From NCBI RefSeq assembly GCF_001421705.1, contig NZ_LMKO01000001.1, forward strand, positions 362,170 to 426,169: a stretch of DNA of 64,000 bases, given 5' to 3'. The stretch comes from Xylophilus sp. Leaf220. Lineage in GTDB: Bacteria; Pseudomonadota; Gammaproteobacteria; Burkholderiales; Burkholderiaceae_C. The notes under the pieces were generated by a model. It saw only the letters and a list, made by a program, of their open reading frames with translations. It was not told where the DNA came from and made no database searches. Position 1 is the stretch's first letter; each line of letters begins with the position of its first letter. Below, in pieces: positions 27,062 through 38,238 of the stretch. Position numbers and translations under genes: made by a program.

Positions 27062-27877
27062 TCAGACAGGCGCGGATGCCGGGGCAGGCCGTCGTGTGTC
27101 GGGATGGGCGTAGGAGCCGGAACGGGCCCGGTGCTCGAGCACCGCCTCGGCCAACGCGAAGTCTTCGGGCCAGGTCACCTTCAGGTTGAGTGCGCTACCG
27201 GCCACCAGCAAGGGCTGCAGGCCCGTGGCCTCGATGGCGCTCGATTCGTCGGTGACAGCGGGACCGGCGGCCTGCAGCGCGTCGGCGAGCATTCCGATCC
27301 GGAACATCTGCGGGGTCTGGGCCAGCCACTTTCCCGCGCGGTCCAGCGTGGCCTCGACCCGACCGGCATGCGCCGTTTTGAGCGTATCGGCCAAGGGCAG
27401 TGCGAGCAGCCCGCCGACGGCATCGCCCAGGCATGCGTCCACCAACCGATCGATCTGCTCGGTCGTGACCAGACAGCGCGCGGCGTCGTGCACCAGCACC
27501 CAATCGCCGGTGGATGCCCCCTGCGATAGCAGTGCCTGCAAGCCGTTGGCCACGCTCCGGGCCCGTGTCGCGCCCCCGCATGCGACCACGTTCCACACGT
27601 CATCGGGCGTTGAACGCCCAGCGAGGAATCGATCACCCGGGGCAACGGCCACGATACAGCCCGCCAGCCGAGCGACGCCCGCGAATGCGGCTAGCGTATG
27701 CAACACCAATGGCTGACCCGCCAACGGCCTGTATTGCTTGGGCTCGGCGCCATTGCCGGCACGGCTGCCGACGCCGGCGCAGGGTACGACGGCCCACACC
27801 CGGTCAGGGCGAGGGGAATCGGACGAGGGCGTCGGGTCGGCTGCCGTGGAGGGAGATGTAGGAAAAGGCGCAGACAT
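27062..27877 (-). CDS. ispD: 2-C-methyl-D-erythritol 4-phosphate cytidylyltransferase
   Basis: A 271-residue enzyme joining CTP to MEP. The nucleotide-binding motif is VVPCAGVGSRAG followed by EPKQYRPLAGQPLV, with VLVHDAARCLVT and the LAQTPQMFR segment further on. An N-terminal extension of about 25 Ser/Pro-rich residues before the catalytic core suggests the start may be slightly too long, but ATG 27877 is the first good choice in frame; longer frames give unlike residues. It heads the ispD-ispF pair and is divergent from mfd. Confidence 0.92.
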   Translation of the reverse strand: MSAPFPTSPSTAADPTPSSDSPRPDRVWAVVPCAGVGSRAGNGAEPKQYRPLAGQPLVLHTLAAFAGVARLAGCIVAVAPGDRFLAGRSTPDDVWNVVACGGATRARSVANGLQALLSQGASTGDWVLVHDAARCLVTTEQIDRLVDACLGDAVGGLLALPLADTLKTAHAGRVEATLDRAGKWLAQTPQMFRIGMLADALQAAGPAVTDESSAIEATGLQPLLVAGSALNLKVTWPEDFALAEAVLEHRARSGSYAHPDTRRPAPASAPV

Positions 27878-27942
27878 GCAGGGAAGCGGCACGGGCAGGC
27901 GGCAGGAAAAAAGCCGCCATTCTAGAATCGATGCCATCGCAC

Positions 27943-27971
27943 GCACCCCCCACCATCCGGTCGGGGGGTGC
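27943..27971. repeat. Perfect GC-rich inverted repeat upstream of mfd
   Basis: GCACCCCCC (27943-27951) and GGGGGGTGC (27963-27971) are perfect 9-base arms around an 11-base loop. It sits between the divergent ispD and mfd genes, 34 bases before the mfd ATG. TTCCTATTT follows but is a poor T tract. TAGTCT at 27990-27995 could be a -10. A regulatory site or RNA hairpin in the leader is possible. Confidence 0.5.
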
Positions 27972-28005
27972 TTCCTATTTGCCTCACGATAGTCTGTTGC
28001 CCCGT

Positions 28006-31000
28006 ATGGATCTGCCGCGTCTGGTGCCCGGAAAACGTTTCACCCTGCCGCGCCCCCCAGGCTCGGCCGACGCGCTGCTGCTGGCGCAGTTGGGAATGCA
28101 GGAAAAATCCGCGGGCAGGCGCACCCTGATCGTGACCTCGGATGCGAACGATGCCCAGCGTCTCATCGACGAGCTGAGCTTCTTCGCGCCTACCTTGCGG
28201 TGCGCTTTGTTTCCCGACTGGGAAACCCTGCCCTACGACACCTTCTCGCCGCACCAGGACCTCATCAGCGAGCGGCTGGCCACCCTCTGGCGCATCAGCC
28301 AGCGCGATGCCGAAGGTGGTGCCGATGTGGTGGTGGTACCCGCTACGACGGCCTTGTACCGTGTCGCGCCGCCCTCTTTCCTTGCAGGTTACACATTCCA
28401 CTTCAAGACCAAGCAGCAACTCGACGAGAACCGTCTGCGCGCCCAGCTCACGCTGGCCGGCTACAGCCATGTGACGCAGGTGGTGAGCCCTGGCGAATAC
28501 GCGGTCCGTGGCGGCCTGATCGACCTGTTCCCGATGGGCTCGCTGGTGCCTTTCCGCGTGGACCTGTTCGACGACGAGATCGATTCGATCCGCACCTTCG
28601 ACCCGGACACCCAGCGCAGCCTGTATCCGGTGCCCGAAGTCCGCTTGCTGCCCGGTCGCGAATTCCCGATGGACGACGATGCGCGCGCCAAATTCCGCAA
28701 TCGCTGGCGCCAGTTGCTCGACGGAGACCCGACCAAGAGCCGCATCTACAAGGACATGGGGGCAGGCGTGGCGACGGCCGGCATCGAGTACTACCTGCCG
28801 CTCTTCTTCGACGAGACCGCGACGGTGTTCGACTACCTGGGCGATGACGCTACGGTGGTGCTGCACGGCGACCTGGAGCCGGCTTTCCAGCGCTTCTGGA
28901 CCGACACGCAGGAGCGCTACCGGCTCGTCCGGGGCGACCCCGAGCGGCCCGTGCTCCCGCCCGAATCGCTCTTCCTGGGCGTCGAGCAGTTCTACACACG
29001 GGCCAACGCCCATGCACAACTGGTGCTGCGTCCTGGCGTCGAGGATGTCGCCGACAACGCGCATTTCCAGAAACTGGGCGAGTTGTCGGTCACGCGGGGC
29101 GCAGAGGATCCGCTGGCACGGCTGAAGGCGCATATCCGCAACACCCAGCACCGCGTGCTGCTGCTGGCCGAGTCGGACGGTCGGCGCGAGAGCCTGCTGG
29201 ATTTCCTGCGCGCGAGCGACGTCAACCCGCCGGCCTTCGACTCGCTGGCAGAGTTCGAGTCGCACACCGACGAAAAGCTGGGGATCGCCACGGCGGCCTT
29301 GGTGACCGGCTTCGCCTGGATCGAAGAAGGCATCGACTTCGTCACCGAGACCGAACTCTTCGCGGCAGGCCCCACCACCCGCAGGCGCCGGCGGCAGGAA
29401 CAGGTCAGCGACGTCGAGGCGCTGATCAAGGACCTTTCGGAGTTGAACGTGGGCGATCCGGTGGTCCACACCGCGCACGGCATCGGCCGCTACCGCGGGC
29501 TGGTCAACATGGACCTGGGCCAGGGCACCAACGCCGACGGTTCGCCGATGCTGCAGGAGTTTCTGCATCTCGAGTACGCGGACAAGGCCACGTTGTACGT
29601 ACCCGTCAGCCAGTTGCACCAGATCAGCCGCTACACCGGCGTCAGCGCCGACGAGGCCCCCCTGCACAAGCTCGGCAGCGCGCAATGGGACAAGGCCAAA
29701 CGCAAGGCGGCCGAGCAGGTACGGGACTCTGCGGCCGAGTTGCTCAACATCTATGCGCGCCGGGCGGCCCGCGAAGGCCATGCGTTCCGCTACGCCGCGG
29801 CCGACTACGAAATCTTCGCCAACGATTTCGGCTTCGACGAAACGGCCGACCAGCGCGCCGCCATCCACGCGGTGATCCAGGACATGATCAGCCCCCAACC
29901 GATGGACCGGCTGGTTTGCGGCGACGTCGGCTTCGGCAAGACCGAGGTGGCGCTGCGCGCGGCGTTCATCGCGGTCACCGGCGGCAAGCAGGTCGCGTTT
30001 CTGGCCCCCACCACACTGCTGGCGGAACAGCACTTCCAGACCCTGGTGGATCGTTTCTCGAAGTGGCCGGTGAAGGTGGCCGAAATGAGCCGCTTCCGCT
30101 CCGCCAAGGAAATCACCGCCGCGGCCAAGGGCCTGGCCGACGGCAGCGTCGACATCGTCGTCGGCACCCACAAGCTGCTCAGCGAGTCGGTGAAGTTCCA
30201 GAACCTGGGCCTGCTCATCATCGACGAGGAGCACCGCTTCGGCGTACGCCACAAGGAGCAGATGAAGGCGCTCCGCGCCGAGATTGACGTGCTGACCCTG
30301 ACGGCTACGCCGATCCCGCGCACCCTCGGCATGGCGCTCGAAGGGCTGCGCGACCTTTCGGTGATCGCCACCGCGCCGCAGCGCCGGCTGGCCATCAAGA
30401 CCTTCGTCCGCAACGAAGGCACCGGCGTGATCCGCGAGGCGGTGCTGCGCGAGTTGAAACGCGGCGGGCAGGTGTATTTCCTGCACAACGAGGTCGAGAC
30501 CATCGAGAACCGGCGCCAGAAGCTGGAGGAGATCATCCCCGAAGCCCGCATCGCGGTAGCGCACGGGCAGATGCCGGAGCGCCAGCTGGAAAAGGTGATG
30601 CGCGACTTCGTCGCCCAGCGCTTCAACCTGCTGCTGTGCTCCACCATCATCGAAACCGGCATCGACGTACCAAGTGCGAACACCATCGTGATCAGCCGTG
30701 CCGACAAATTCGGCCTGGCGCAGCTGCACCAGTTGCGGGGCCGCGTCGGCCGCAGCCACCACCAGGCCTATGCCTACCTGATGGTGCCCGACACCGAAGG
30801 CCTCACCAAGCACGCCAGCCAGCGGCTGGAAGCGATCCAGCAGATGGAGGAGCTCGGCTCGGGCTTCTATCTGGCGATGCACGACCTGGAGATCCGCGGC
30901 ACCGGCGAGGTGCTGGGCGAGAACCAGTCCGGCAACATGATGGAGATCGGTTTCCAGCTCTACAACGAGATGCTCAACGAGGCGGTGTCGTCCCTGAAGG

Positions 31001-31503
31001 CGGGGCGCGAGCCCGACCTGCTGGCGCCGCTCTCGGTCACGACCGAGATCAACCTGCACGCACCGGCGCTGTTGCCGGACGACTACTGCGGCGACGTGCA
31101 TTTGCGGCTCTCGTTCTACAAGAAGCTGGCGACGGCCAAGACGCCCGACCAGATCGACAACCTGCTCGAGGAAATCGTCGACCGTTTCGGCAAGCTGCCG
31201 CCGCAGGCGCAGACCCTGATTGACGTGCACCGCCTGCGGGTGCTGGCCAAGCCCTACGGGGTCGTCAAGGTCGACGCCGCACCCGGCGTGACCAGCATCA
31301 CCTTCCGCGCCAATCCGCCAGTCGAATCGATGCGCATCATCGAGCTGATCCAGAAGAACAAGCACATCAAGCTGGCCGGCAACGAGAAGCTGCGCATCGA
31401 GCGCGCGCTGCCCGAGGCGAAAGACAGGGCGCAGATGGTCCGGGATATTCTCCGCAGTCTCGGCCAACCCACGACCAACACCACCACGACCGCCGCCGTA
31501 TGA
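28006..31503 (+). CDS. mfd: Transcription-repair coupling factor Mfd
   Basis: A 1165-residue ATP-dependent translocase that removes RNA polymerase stalled at DNA damage and recruits UvrA. The N-terminal UvrB-like region has LFPDWETLPYDTFSPH and GEYAVRGGLIDLFP. The RNA-polymerase-interacting domain (GDPVVHTAHGIGRYRGL) precedes the RecG-like motor, with Walker A CGDVGFGKTEVALRA, DEEHRFGVRHKE, TATPIPRTL and the LRGRVGRSHHQAYAYL motif. The C-terminal TRCF domain ends near residue 1150. Its stop overlaps the serB start in ATGA. ATG 28006 gives the family's usual beginning. Confidence 0.97.
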   Translation: MDLPRLVPGKRFTLPRPPGSADALLLAQLGMQEKSAGRRTLIVTSDANDAQRLIDELSFFAPTLRCALFPDWETLPYDTFSPHQDLISERLATLWRISQRDAEGGADVVVVPATTALYRVAPPSFLAGYTFHFKTKQQLDENRLRAQLTLAGYSHVTQVVSPGEYAVRGGLIDLFPMGSLVPFRVDLFDDEIDSIRTFDPDTQRSLYPVPEVRLLPGREFPMDDDARAKFRNRWRQLLDGDPTKSRIYKDMGAGVATAGIEYYLPLFFDETATVFDYLGDDATVVLHGDLEPAFQRFWTDTQERYRLVRGDPERPVLPPESLFLGVEQFYTRANAHAQLVLRPGVEDVADNAHFQKLGELSVTRGAEDPLARLKAHIRNTQHRVLLLAESDGRRESLLDFLRASDVNPPAFDSLAEFESHTDEKLGIATAALVTGFAWIEEGIDFVTETELFAAGPTTRRRRRQEQVSDVEALIKDLSELNVGDPVVHTAHGIGRYRGLVNMDLGQGTNADGSPMLQEFLHLEYADKATLYVPVSQLHQISRYTGVSADEAPLHKLGSAQWDKAKRKAAEQVRDSAAELLNIYARRAAREGHAFRYAAADYEIFANDFGFDETADQRAAIHAVIQDMISPQPMDRLVCGDVGFGKTEVALRAAFIAVTGGKQVAFLAPTTLLAEQHFQTLVDRFSKWPVKVAEMSRFRSAKEITAAAKGLADGSVDIVVGTHKLLSESVKFQNLGLLIIDEEHRFGVRHKEQMKALRAEIDVLTLTATPIPRTLGMALEGLRDLSVIATAPQRRLAIKTFVRNEGTGVIREAVLRELKRGGQVYFLHNEVETIENRRQKLEEIIPEARIAVAHGQMPERQLEKVMRDFVAQRFNLLLCSTIIETGIDVPSANTIVISRADKFGLAQLHQLRGRVGRSHHQAYAYLMVPDTEGLTKHASQRLEAIQQMEELGSGFYLAMHDLEIRGTGEVLGENQSGNMMEIGFQLYNEMLNEAVSSLKAGREPDLLAPLSVTTEINLHAPALLPDDYCGDVHLRLSFYKKLATAKTPDQIDNLLEEIVDRFGKLPPQAQTLIDVHRLRVLAKPYGVVKVDAAPGVTSITFRANPPVESMRIIELIQKNKHIKLAGNEKLRIERALPEAKDRAQMVRDILRSLGQPTTNTTTTAAV

Positions 31504-32210
31504 CGCTTACGCCCCCTGCACCAGGACTCGTCGTCCGCAACCTGCCAGAGCGCATCGCGCTGTCGGACTTCAAGCTCATCGCATTCGACATGGATTCAAC
31601 GTTGATCAACATCGAGTGCATCGACGAGATCGCAGACGTCGCCGGCAAAAAGGCCGAGGTCGCGGCGATCACCGAAGCCGCCATGCGGGGCGAGATCACG
31701 GATTTCAGAGACAGCTTGACGCGAAGACTGGCACTTCTCCGCGGCGTGCCTGCAGAGGCATTGCAAAAGGTCTACGACGAGCGGCTGGAATTGAATCCCG
31801 GAGCTCAGACACTGGTTGCAGCCTGCCAGCAGGCAGGTTTGAAGGTACTGCTGGTGTCTGGCGGCTTCACCTATTTTGCAGACCGCATTAAGGAAAGGCT
31901 CGGGCTGGATTTCGCGCGCTCCAATCGGCTGGAGTTGACGAACGGAGCACTTACTGGTCGAGTAGAAGCGCAAAGCTGGGGAGACATTTGCGACGGTGCC
32001 GAAAAACGCCGGACCGTTATGGACTTGGCATCGTTGATGGGCATCGAAGCCGATCAGGTCATCGCCGTCGGAGATGGTGCCAACGACCTGCCGATGATGG
32101 AGGCGTCAGGCCTGTCGGTCGCATTCCATGCCAAACCCAAAGTTCGCGAGAAGGCGGGGGTGGCGATCAACGAAGGCGGACTAGACCGTTTGCTGGAAAT
32201 CTTGCGCTGA
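31500..32210 (+). CDS. serB: Phosphoserine phosphatase
   Basis: A 236-residue HAD-family enzyme for the last step of serine synthesis. The nucleophile motif is FDMDSTLI, motif II is LLVSGGFTYF, and motif III/IV is VIAVGDGANDLPMM. IECIDEIADVAG is typical of SerB. It is shorter than E. coli SerB, lacking most of the N-terminal ACT region. It is coupled to mfd by a four-base overlap. Codon use in the middle of the gene is noticeably richer in A and T than that of mfd. Confidence 0.93.
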   Translation: MTLTPPAPGLVVRNLPERIALSDFKLIAFDMDSTLINIECIDEIADVAGKKAEVAAITEAAMRGEITDFRDSLTRRLALLRGVPAEALQKVYDERLELNPGAQTLVAACQQAGLKVLLVSGGFTYFADRIKERLGLDFARSNRLELTNGALTGRVEAQSWGDICDGAEKRRTVMDLASLMGIEADQVIAVGDGANDLPMMEASGLSVAFHAKPKVREKAGVAINEGGLDRLLEILR

Positions 32211-32255
32211 TCCTTATCCCTGGAGAATCAGCGCACTCACACGGCGCCCTGCCGA

Positions 32256-32531
32256 TCAATCGAGCCCGAAGTCGATGGCATCGCGTCGCATGGCGACCTC
32301 CGGCCGATGGTCCCGAAACAGCTTCGAGATGCCGTCCCGCCCGCTCGCAGCCCGAAACAACAAAGCCCCACCGGCCATCGCCTGGAGCACCGAGGTCATC
32401 TTGCAGTCGGTACGGAGTGCTGCCACGACCAGAGCGGTGCCGATGCCTGCCACCGCCAAGTGCTCGCCCGGCAGGCCGGGACGCACGCGGTCGAATTGCT
32501 GCCAGTCTTCGATTGCTTCTCTAATACCCAT
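32256..32531 (-). CDS. Small membrane-associated protein of unknown function
   Basis: A 91-residue protein that I do not recognise. A strong ribosome site AAGGAG lies nine bases before the ATG at 32531, supporting translation. The middle (HLAVAGIGTALVVAALRT, then an AMAGGALLFRAASG stretch) is hydrophobic enough for one or two membrane segments. The GGALLFRAASGRDG stretch weakly recalls DUF2892-type small membrane proteins. It lies between serB (convergent) and the tmRNA gene. Confidence 0.6.
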   Translation of the reverse strand: MGIREAIEDWQQFDRVRPGLPGEHLAVAGIGTALVVAALRTDCKMTSVLQAMAGGALLFRAASGRDGISKLFRDHRPEVAMRRDAIDFGLD

Positions 32532-32608
32532 TGATCAAAACTCCTTTGTACGGACGATGATAGCGACGACTTCTCCCCTGACAAGAAGGTGAATCATCTC
32601 GGGACAAT

Positions 32609-32653
32609 AAAAAAGAAAACCCGGCGCCTCTTGCGAGGAACCGGGTTTTCTTA
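32609..32653 (-). terminator. Rho-independent terminator of tmRNA
   Basis: On the minus strand GAAAACCCGG pairs with CCGGGTTTTC across a small GC/AT-rich interior, followed by TTTTTTATT. It lies 22 bases after the tmRNA CCA end. Confidence 0.85.
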
Positions 32654-32675
32654 CCGACCGAAAGTCGGGATTGGA

Positions 32676-33062
32676 TGGTGGAGCTGGGGGGATTTGAACC
32701 CCCGTCCGCAAGCCTTCTTCGTACAGATCTACATGTTTAGCGGTCTGATTTGAATCTCGCTACCGTCACCGCGCAGTCGCACGCTGAGACGGTCGCCAGT
32801 ACCCTATTTTCTCGTTCCATGCCAAGGTACCCGACCTGGAACCAGCCAATGTAGATTACCTTGCAGCCTGGAAGCAGCGGATTGCTCCACTACCCCCTTG
32901 CCCAGCCCATCGGCCTGCTGTTGCAAGGCTCACCGGTGTTTAAGCGGCGAGTGCGAAACGTTCGTCGTTTGCAGTTAGTTTGTTTGAATCTGTTTTACGA
33001 GCGCATTCAGCTCGACATGCACCGCTACGATTCCGAACCCACGTCGAAACCAGTGCAGCCCC
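32676..33062 (-). ncRNA. ssrA: Transfer-messenger RNA
   Basis: The 387-base RNA begins GGGGCTG (33062-33056), pairing with CAGCTCC before the discriminator and CCA end (32676-32678). The 5' part has the conserved GGTTTCGACGTGG, and the 3' part has a T arm GGGGGTTCAAATCCCCC. The tag frame (32972-32940) reads ANDERFALAA followed by TAA. tmRNA with SmpB rescues stalled ribosomes and marks the incomplete protein for proteolysis. Confidence 0.97.
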
Positions 33063-33071
33063 GAGGTGCCT

Positions 33072-33098
33072 ATCTTAGTCGTTCTTGGCGGATTTCAA
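33072..33098 (-). promoter_or_regulatory. Probable tmRNA promoter inside the gph 3' end
   Basis: On the minus strand TTGAAA (33093-33098) and TAAGAT (33072-33077) are 15 bases apart. The -10 lies nine bases before the tmRNA 5' end. The spacing is short, but both hexamers are good. It overlaps the last codons of gph. Confidence 0.45.
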
Positions 33099-33758
33099 GA
33101 GCCCCAGCAAGTCGAAAGGCGATCGGATCACCGCATCTGCGCCCCATTCGTCCACGGCATCGTTGCGGCCGAGATAGCCCCAGGCAGCTGCGACCGTCGC
33201 CATGCCTGCGGCCCGGCCGGCCTGGACATCCCGCTCGTCGTCTCCGACATAGAGGCAGCGGGTGGGATCGACCCCCATCAATCGACAGGCTTCCAGCAGC
33301 GGCGCAGGATGCGGCTTGGAATGCGGTGTTGTGTCTCCGCACACGACGGCACCTGCTTGCTGCAGAAGCGGCATCGACTGCACCAGCGGGGTGGTGAAGC
33401 GCATCGCCTTGTTGGTGACGATGCCCCAGGGCAGGCGCTTCTCCCGGATGCCCGACAGCATGGCCTCGATGTTTTCGAATGCGCTGGTCGACCGGTTGGC
33501 ACGGCTTTCGAACAGATCGAAGAACTGCTCCCGCATGGCCGGAAACGCCCCATCTTCCGGCGTCATGTCGAACGCGATGCCCAGCATTCCGCGCGCGCCA
33601 GCGCCGGCCATGGGCCGGTATTGCGCCAGAGGCAGCGGCGCCAGTCCCCGGGCTTCCCGCAACGCATTCGCCGCGGCCCCGAGGTCGGGAGCGCTGTCGA
33701 CCAGCGTCCCATCGAGATCGAACAGTACGGCGGTGAGGTCGGCAAAGCGCGAGGTCAT
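33075..33758 (-). CDS. gph: Phosphoglycolate phosphatase
   Basis: A 227-residue HAD phosphatase. The motif LFDLDGTLVDSAPDL carries the nucleophile Asp, GIVTNKAMRFT is motif II, HSKPHPAPLL has the motif III Lys and YVGDDERDVQAG is motif IV. It removes phosphate from 2-phosphoglycolate formed from damaged DNA ends or by oxygenase chemistry. It overlaps ubiG by four bases, and this pair is conserved in betaproteobacteria. ATG 33758 is the first in frame that fits the family. Confidence 0.92.
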   Translation of the reverse strand: MTSRFADLTAVLFDLDGTLVDSAPDLGAAANALREARGLAPLPLAQYRPMAGAGARGMLGIAFDMTPEDGAFPAMREQFFDLFESRANRSTSAFENIEAMLSGIREKRLPWGIVTNKAMRFTTPLVQSMPLLQQAGAVVCGDTTPHSKPHPAPLLEACRLMGVDPTRCLYVGDDERDVQAGRAAGMATVAAAWGYLGRNDAVDEWGADAVIRSPFDLLGLLKSAKND

Positions 33759-34471
33759 GCCGGCCCGGCCTTCTGCGTTGCCAGCATGTAGTTCACCCCG
33801 ACATCGTCGTTGAGCCAATAGCGTCCGCTGACCGGGTTGTGGTGCAGGCCACGGCTGTGCCGGATGTCCAGGCCGGAGGCGCGGCAGTACGACGACAGTT
33901 CGCTCGGCTTGATCAGCCGACCGTATTCGTGCGTGCCCCGCGGCAGCAGGTTGAGAACGTATTCGGCGCCCAGGATGGCCAGAAGGAACGACCGCGCATT
34001 GCGGTTGATGGTCGAAAAGAAGACCCATCCCCCCGGCTTGACCATCGCTGCGCATGCCTTCACCACCGCCGCAGGATCGGGCACATGCTCGAGCATCTCC
34101 ATGCAGGTAACCACGTCGAATGCCGCGGGTTGTTCCGCGGCGAGGGCTTCGGCGCTGATCTCGCGGTATTCGACGTTGGGCGTGCCCGCTTCGAGCGCAT
34201 GCAATTGGGCGACGCGCAAAGACTTCTTAGCGAGATCGACTCCCAGCACATGCGCCCCTTTGCGCGCCATGGCGTCGGCCAGGATGCCGCCGCCGCAGCC
34301 CACGTCGACGACCTTGCGCCCGGACAGCGCTGCGATGCCCTCGATCCACCCCAACCGCAGTGGATTGATCTGATGCAAGGGGCGAAACTCGCTCTCCGTG
34401 TCCCACCAGCGGTGGGCCAATTCTGAGAACTTAGCCAGTTCGGCCGGATCGACGTTCAGGTTTTCTGTCAT
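33755..34471 (-). CDS. ubiG: Ubiquinone biosynthesis O-methyltransferase UbiG
   Basis: A 238-residue SAM-dependent methyltransferase acting in two O-methylation steps of ubiquinone synthesis. The start NVDPAELAKFSELAHRWWD and INPLRLGWIE are hallmarks of UbiG. The SAM-binding motif VVDVGCGGGILADAMA follows at about 53-68, then CMEMLEHVPDP and GTHEYGRLIKP. It is the first gene of the ubiG-gph pair. The upstream palindromic terminator isolates it from the OmpA-like gene. Confidence 0.96.
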   Translation of the reverse strand: MTENLNVDPAELAKFSELAHRWWDTESEFRPLHQINPLRLGWIEGIAALSGRKVVDVGCGGGILADAMARKGAHVLGVDLAKKSLRVAQLHALEAGTPNVEYREISAEALAAEQPAAFDVVTCMEMLEHVPDPAAVVKACAAMVKPGGWVFFSTINRNARSFLLAILGAEYVLNLLPRGTHEYGRLIKPSELSSYCRASGLDIRHSRGLHHNPVSGRYWLNDDVGVNYMLATQKAGPA

Positions 34472-34497
34472 CGTTGGATTTTCTGCGATGCGCCATG

Positions 34498-34532
34498 AAA
34501 AAAGCCCACAGGCCTAGGCCTGTGGGCTTTTT
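34498..34532. terminator. Bidirectional palindromic terminator between ompA-like gene and ubiG
   Basis: AAAAGCCCACAGGCC and GGCCTGTGGGCTTTT are perfect arms around a central TA, with runs of A on the left and T on the right. In the minus direction it ends the OmpA-like transcript, 17 bases after its stop. Confidence 0.85.
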
Positions 34533-34549
34533 GCCAAGATCCCGAAGGA

Positions 34550-35182
34550 TTAGTTGGCGCGGGTGCCAACCACTTCGATTTCCACGCGGCGGTTCTTCGC
34601 GCGGCCTTCGGCGGTCTTGTTGTCGGCGACTGGCTGCTTCTCGCCCTTGCCTTCGGTGTAGACGCGGTTGCGTTCAATGCCCTTGGAGACCAAGTACGCC
34701 TTGACGGCTTCGGCGCGACGCACCGACAGCTTCTGGTTGTAGGCATCGGAGCCGACGGAGTCGGTGTGACCCACGGCGATGATGACTTCCAGGTTTACGC
34801 CCTTGACCTTGCTCACGAGGTCGTCGAGCTTTGCACGGCCAGCCGGCTTCAGAACGGACTTGTCGAAGTCGAAGAAAGCATCTGCTGCGTACGTCACCTT
34901 GTTGGCGACCGGGACCTGTGCTGCTGGAGGAGCAGGTGGGGTCACGGCTGCTGGAGGCACGACGGCTGCAGGAGGAGCGGCGACCGGAACCAGAGCGCCG
35001 TCGCAACCAGGGGCTGCGGTAGCCGGCGTCCAGTTAGCATCGCGCCAGCAATACTCGTTGGTACCGTTCTTCCACACCAGTTCACCGGTGCCGTTCTTCC
35101 AGTTGTCGATCGTTTGCGCGCCAGCGGCGGAAGCGAGTGCTGCAGAGGCAAACAACATCGCCACTTTGTTCAGTTTCTTCAT
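34550..35182 (-). CDS. OmpA-family outer membrane protein
   Basis: A 210-residue protein with a signal peptide of about 22 residues (ending ASAAGAQ), a short middle part with two near-repeats (NWKNGTGELVWKNGTNEYCW), a Pro/Ala/Val linker and a C-terminal peptidoglycan-binding OmpA domain. That domain has FFDFDKSVLKPAGRAKLDDL, GHTDSVGSDAYNQKLS and the RAKNRRVEIEV motif. The Asp and Arg that hold diaminopimelate are present. It anchors the outer membrane to the wall. It lacks the eight-strand barrel of classic OmpA. An AGGAG ribosome site precedes the ATG. A weak promoter (TTGGCA at 35292-35297, TATGGC at 35269-35274, 17 apart) lies upstream. Confidence 0.93.
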   Translation of the reverse strand: MKKLNKVAMLFASAALASAAGAQTIDNWKNGTGELVWKNGTNEYCWRDANWTPATAAPGCDGALVPVAAPPAAVVPPAAVTPPAPPAAQVPVANKVTYAADAFFDFDKSVLKPAGRAKLDDLVSKVKGVNLEVIIAVGHTDSVGSDAYNQKLSVRRAEAVKAYLVSKGIERNRVYTEGKGEKQPVADNKTAEGRAKNRRVEIEVVGTRAN

Positions 35183-35408
35183 GGTTCTCCTCTTGGGGAA
35201 AAAGCCGCAGCCGCGCTGCGAATCAATACGTCGTCAGTGACCATCACCAAAAACGTTGAATTCATTGTGCCATAGGGTCCCCGGGAATCGTTGCCAAAAC
35301 GTCACGCATGCCGTAGGACAGCGACGCATCACCCGTTTGTGTTGCAGAGGCACTACAGCGGCTTGCCCGTAAAATGATTCTTCCTTCCGCCGTCAGAGCC
35401 CATTCTTC

Positions 35409-38114
<2,706 letters not shown>

Positions 38115-38158
38115 GCCGACCGGCCAGCGCCGGACCGGAACCGCACCGGCCACCGCTT

Positions 38159-38217
38159 GCTATTATTTCAATAGCTAGAAGCCGGCGTACCGCGCCGGCT
38201 ACAGCCACTTTTCATTC
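38159..38217 (+). repeat. 59-bp dispersed repeat, copy C (probable terminator)
   Basis: GCTAT (38159-38163), spacer TATTTCA, ATAGC (38171-38175), hairpin GCCGGCG (38181-38187)/CGCCGGC (38193-38199) with loop TACCG, then a TTTT tract at 38209-38212. The hairpin differs from copies A and B by a compensatory G-C for G-U pair. It lies between gyrA and serC. Confidence 0.82.
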
Positions 38218-38238
38218 AGAACCTCACGTTCCGATCCG

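Noticed and set aside
27922-31467. A minus-strand open frame of about 1180 codons opposite mfd
   Set aside because: Mfd on the plus strand is unambiguous. The antisense product has no motif and a shadow-like composition.
34498-34532. Palindrome after the OmpA-like gene as an operator
   Set aside because: The A and T runs on both sides of perfect GC arms, and its place after a stop codon, are better explained by a bidirectional terminator.
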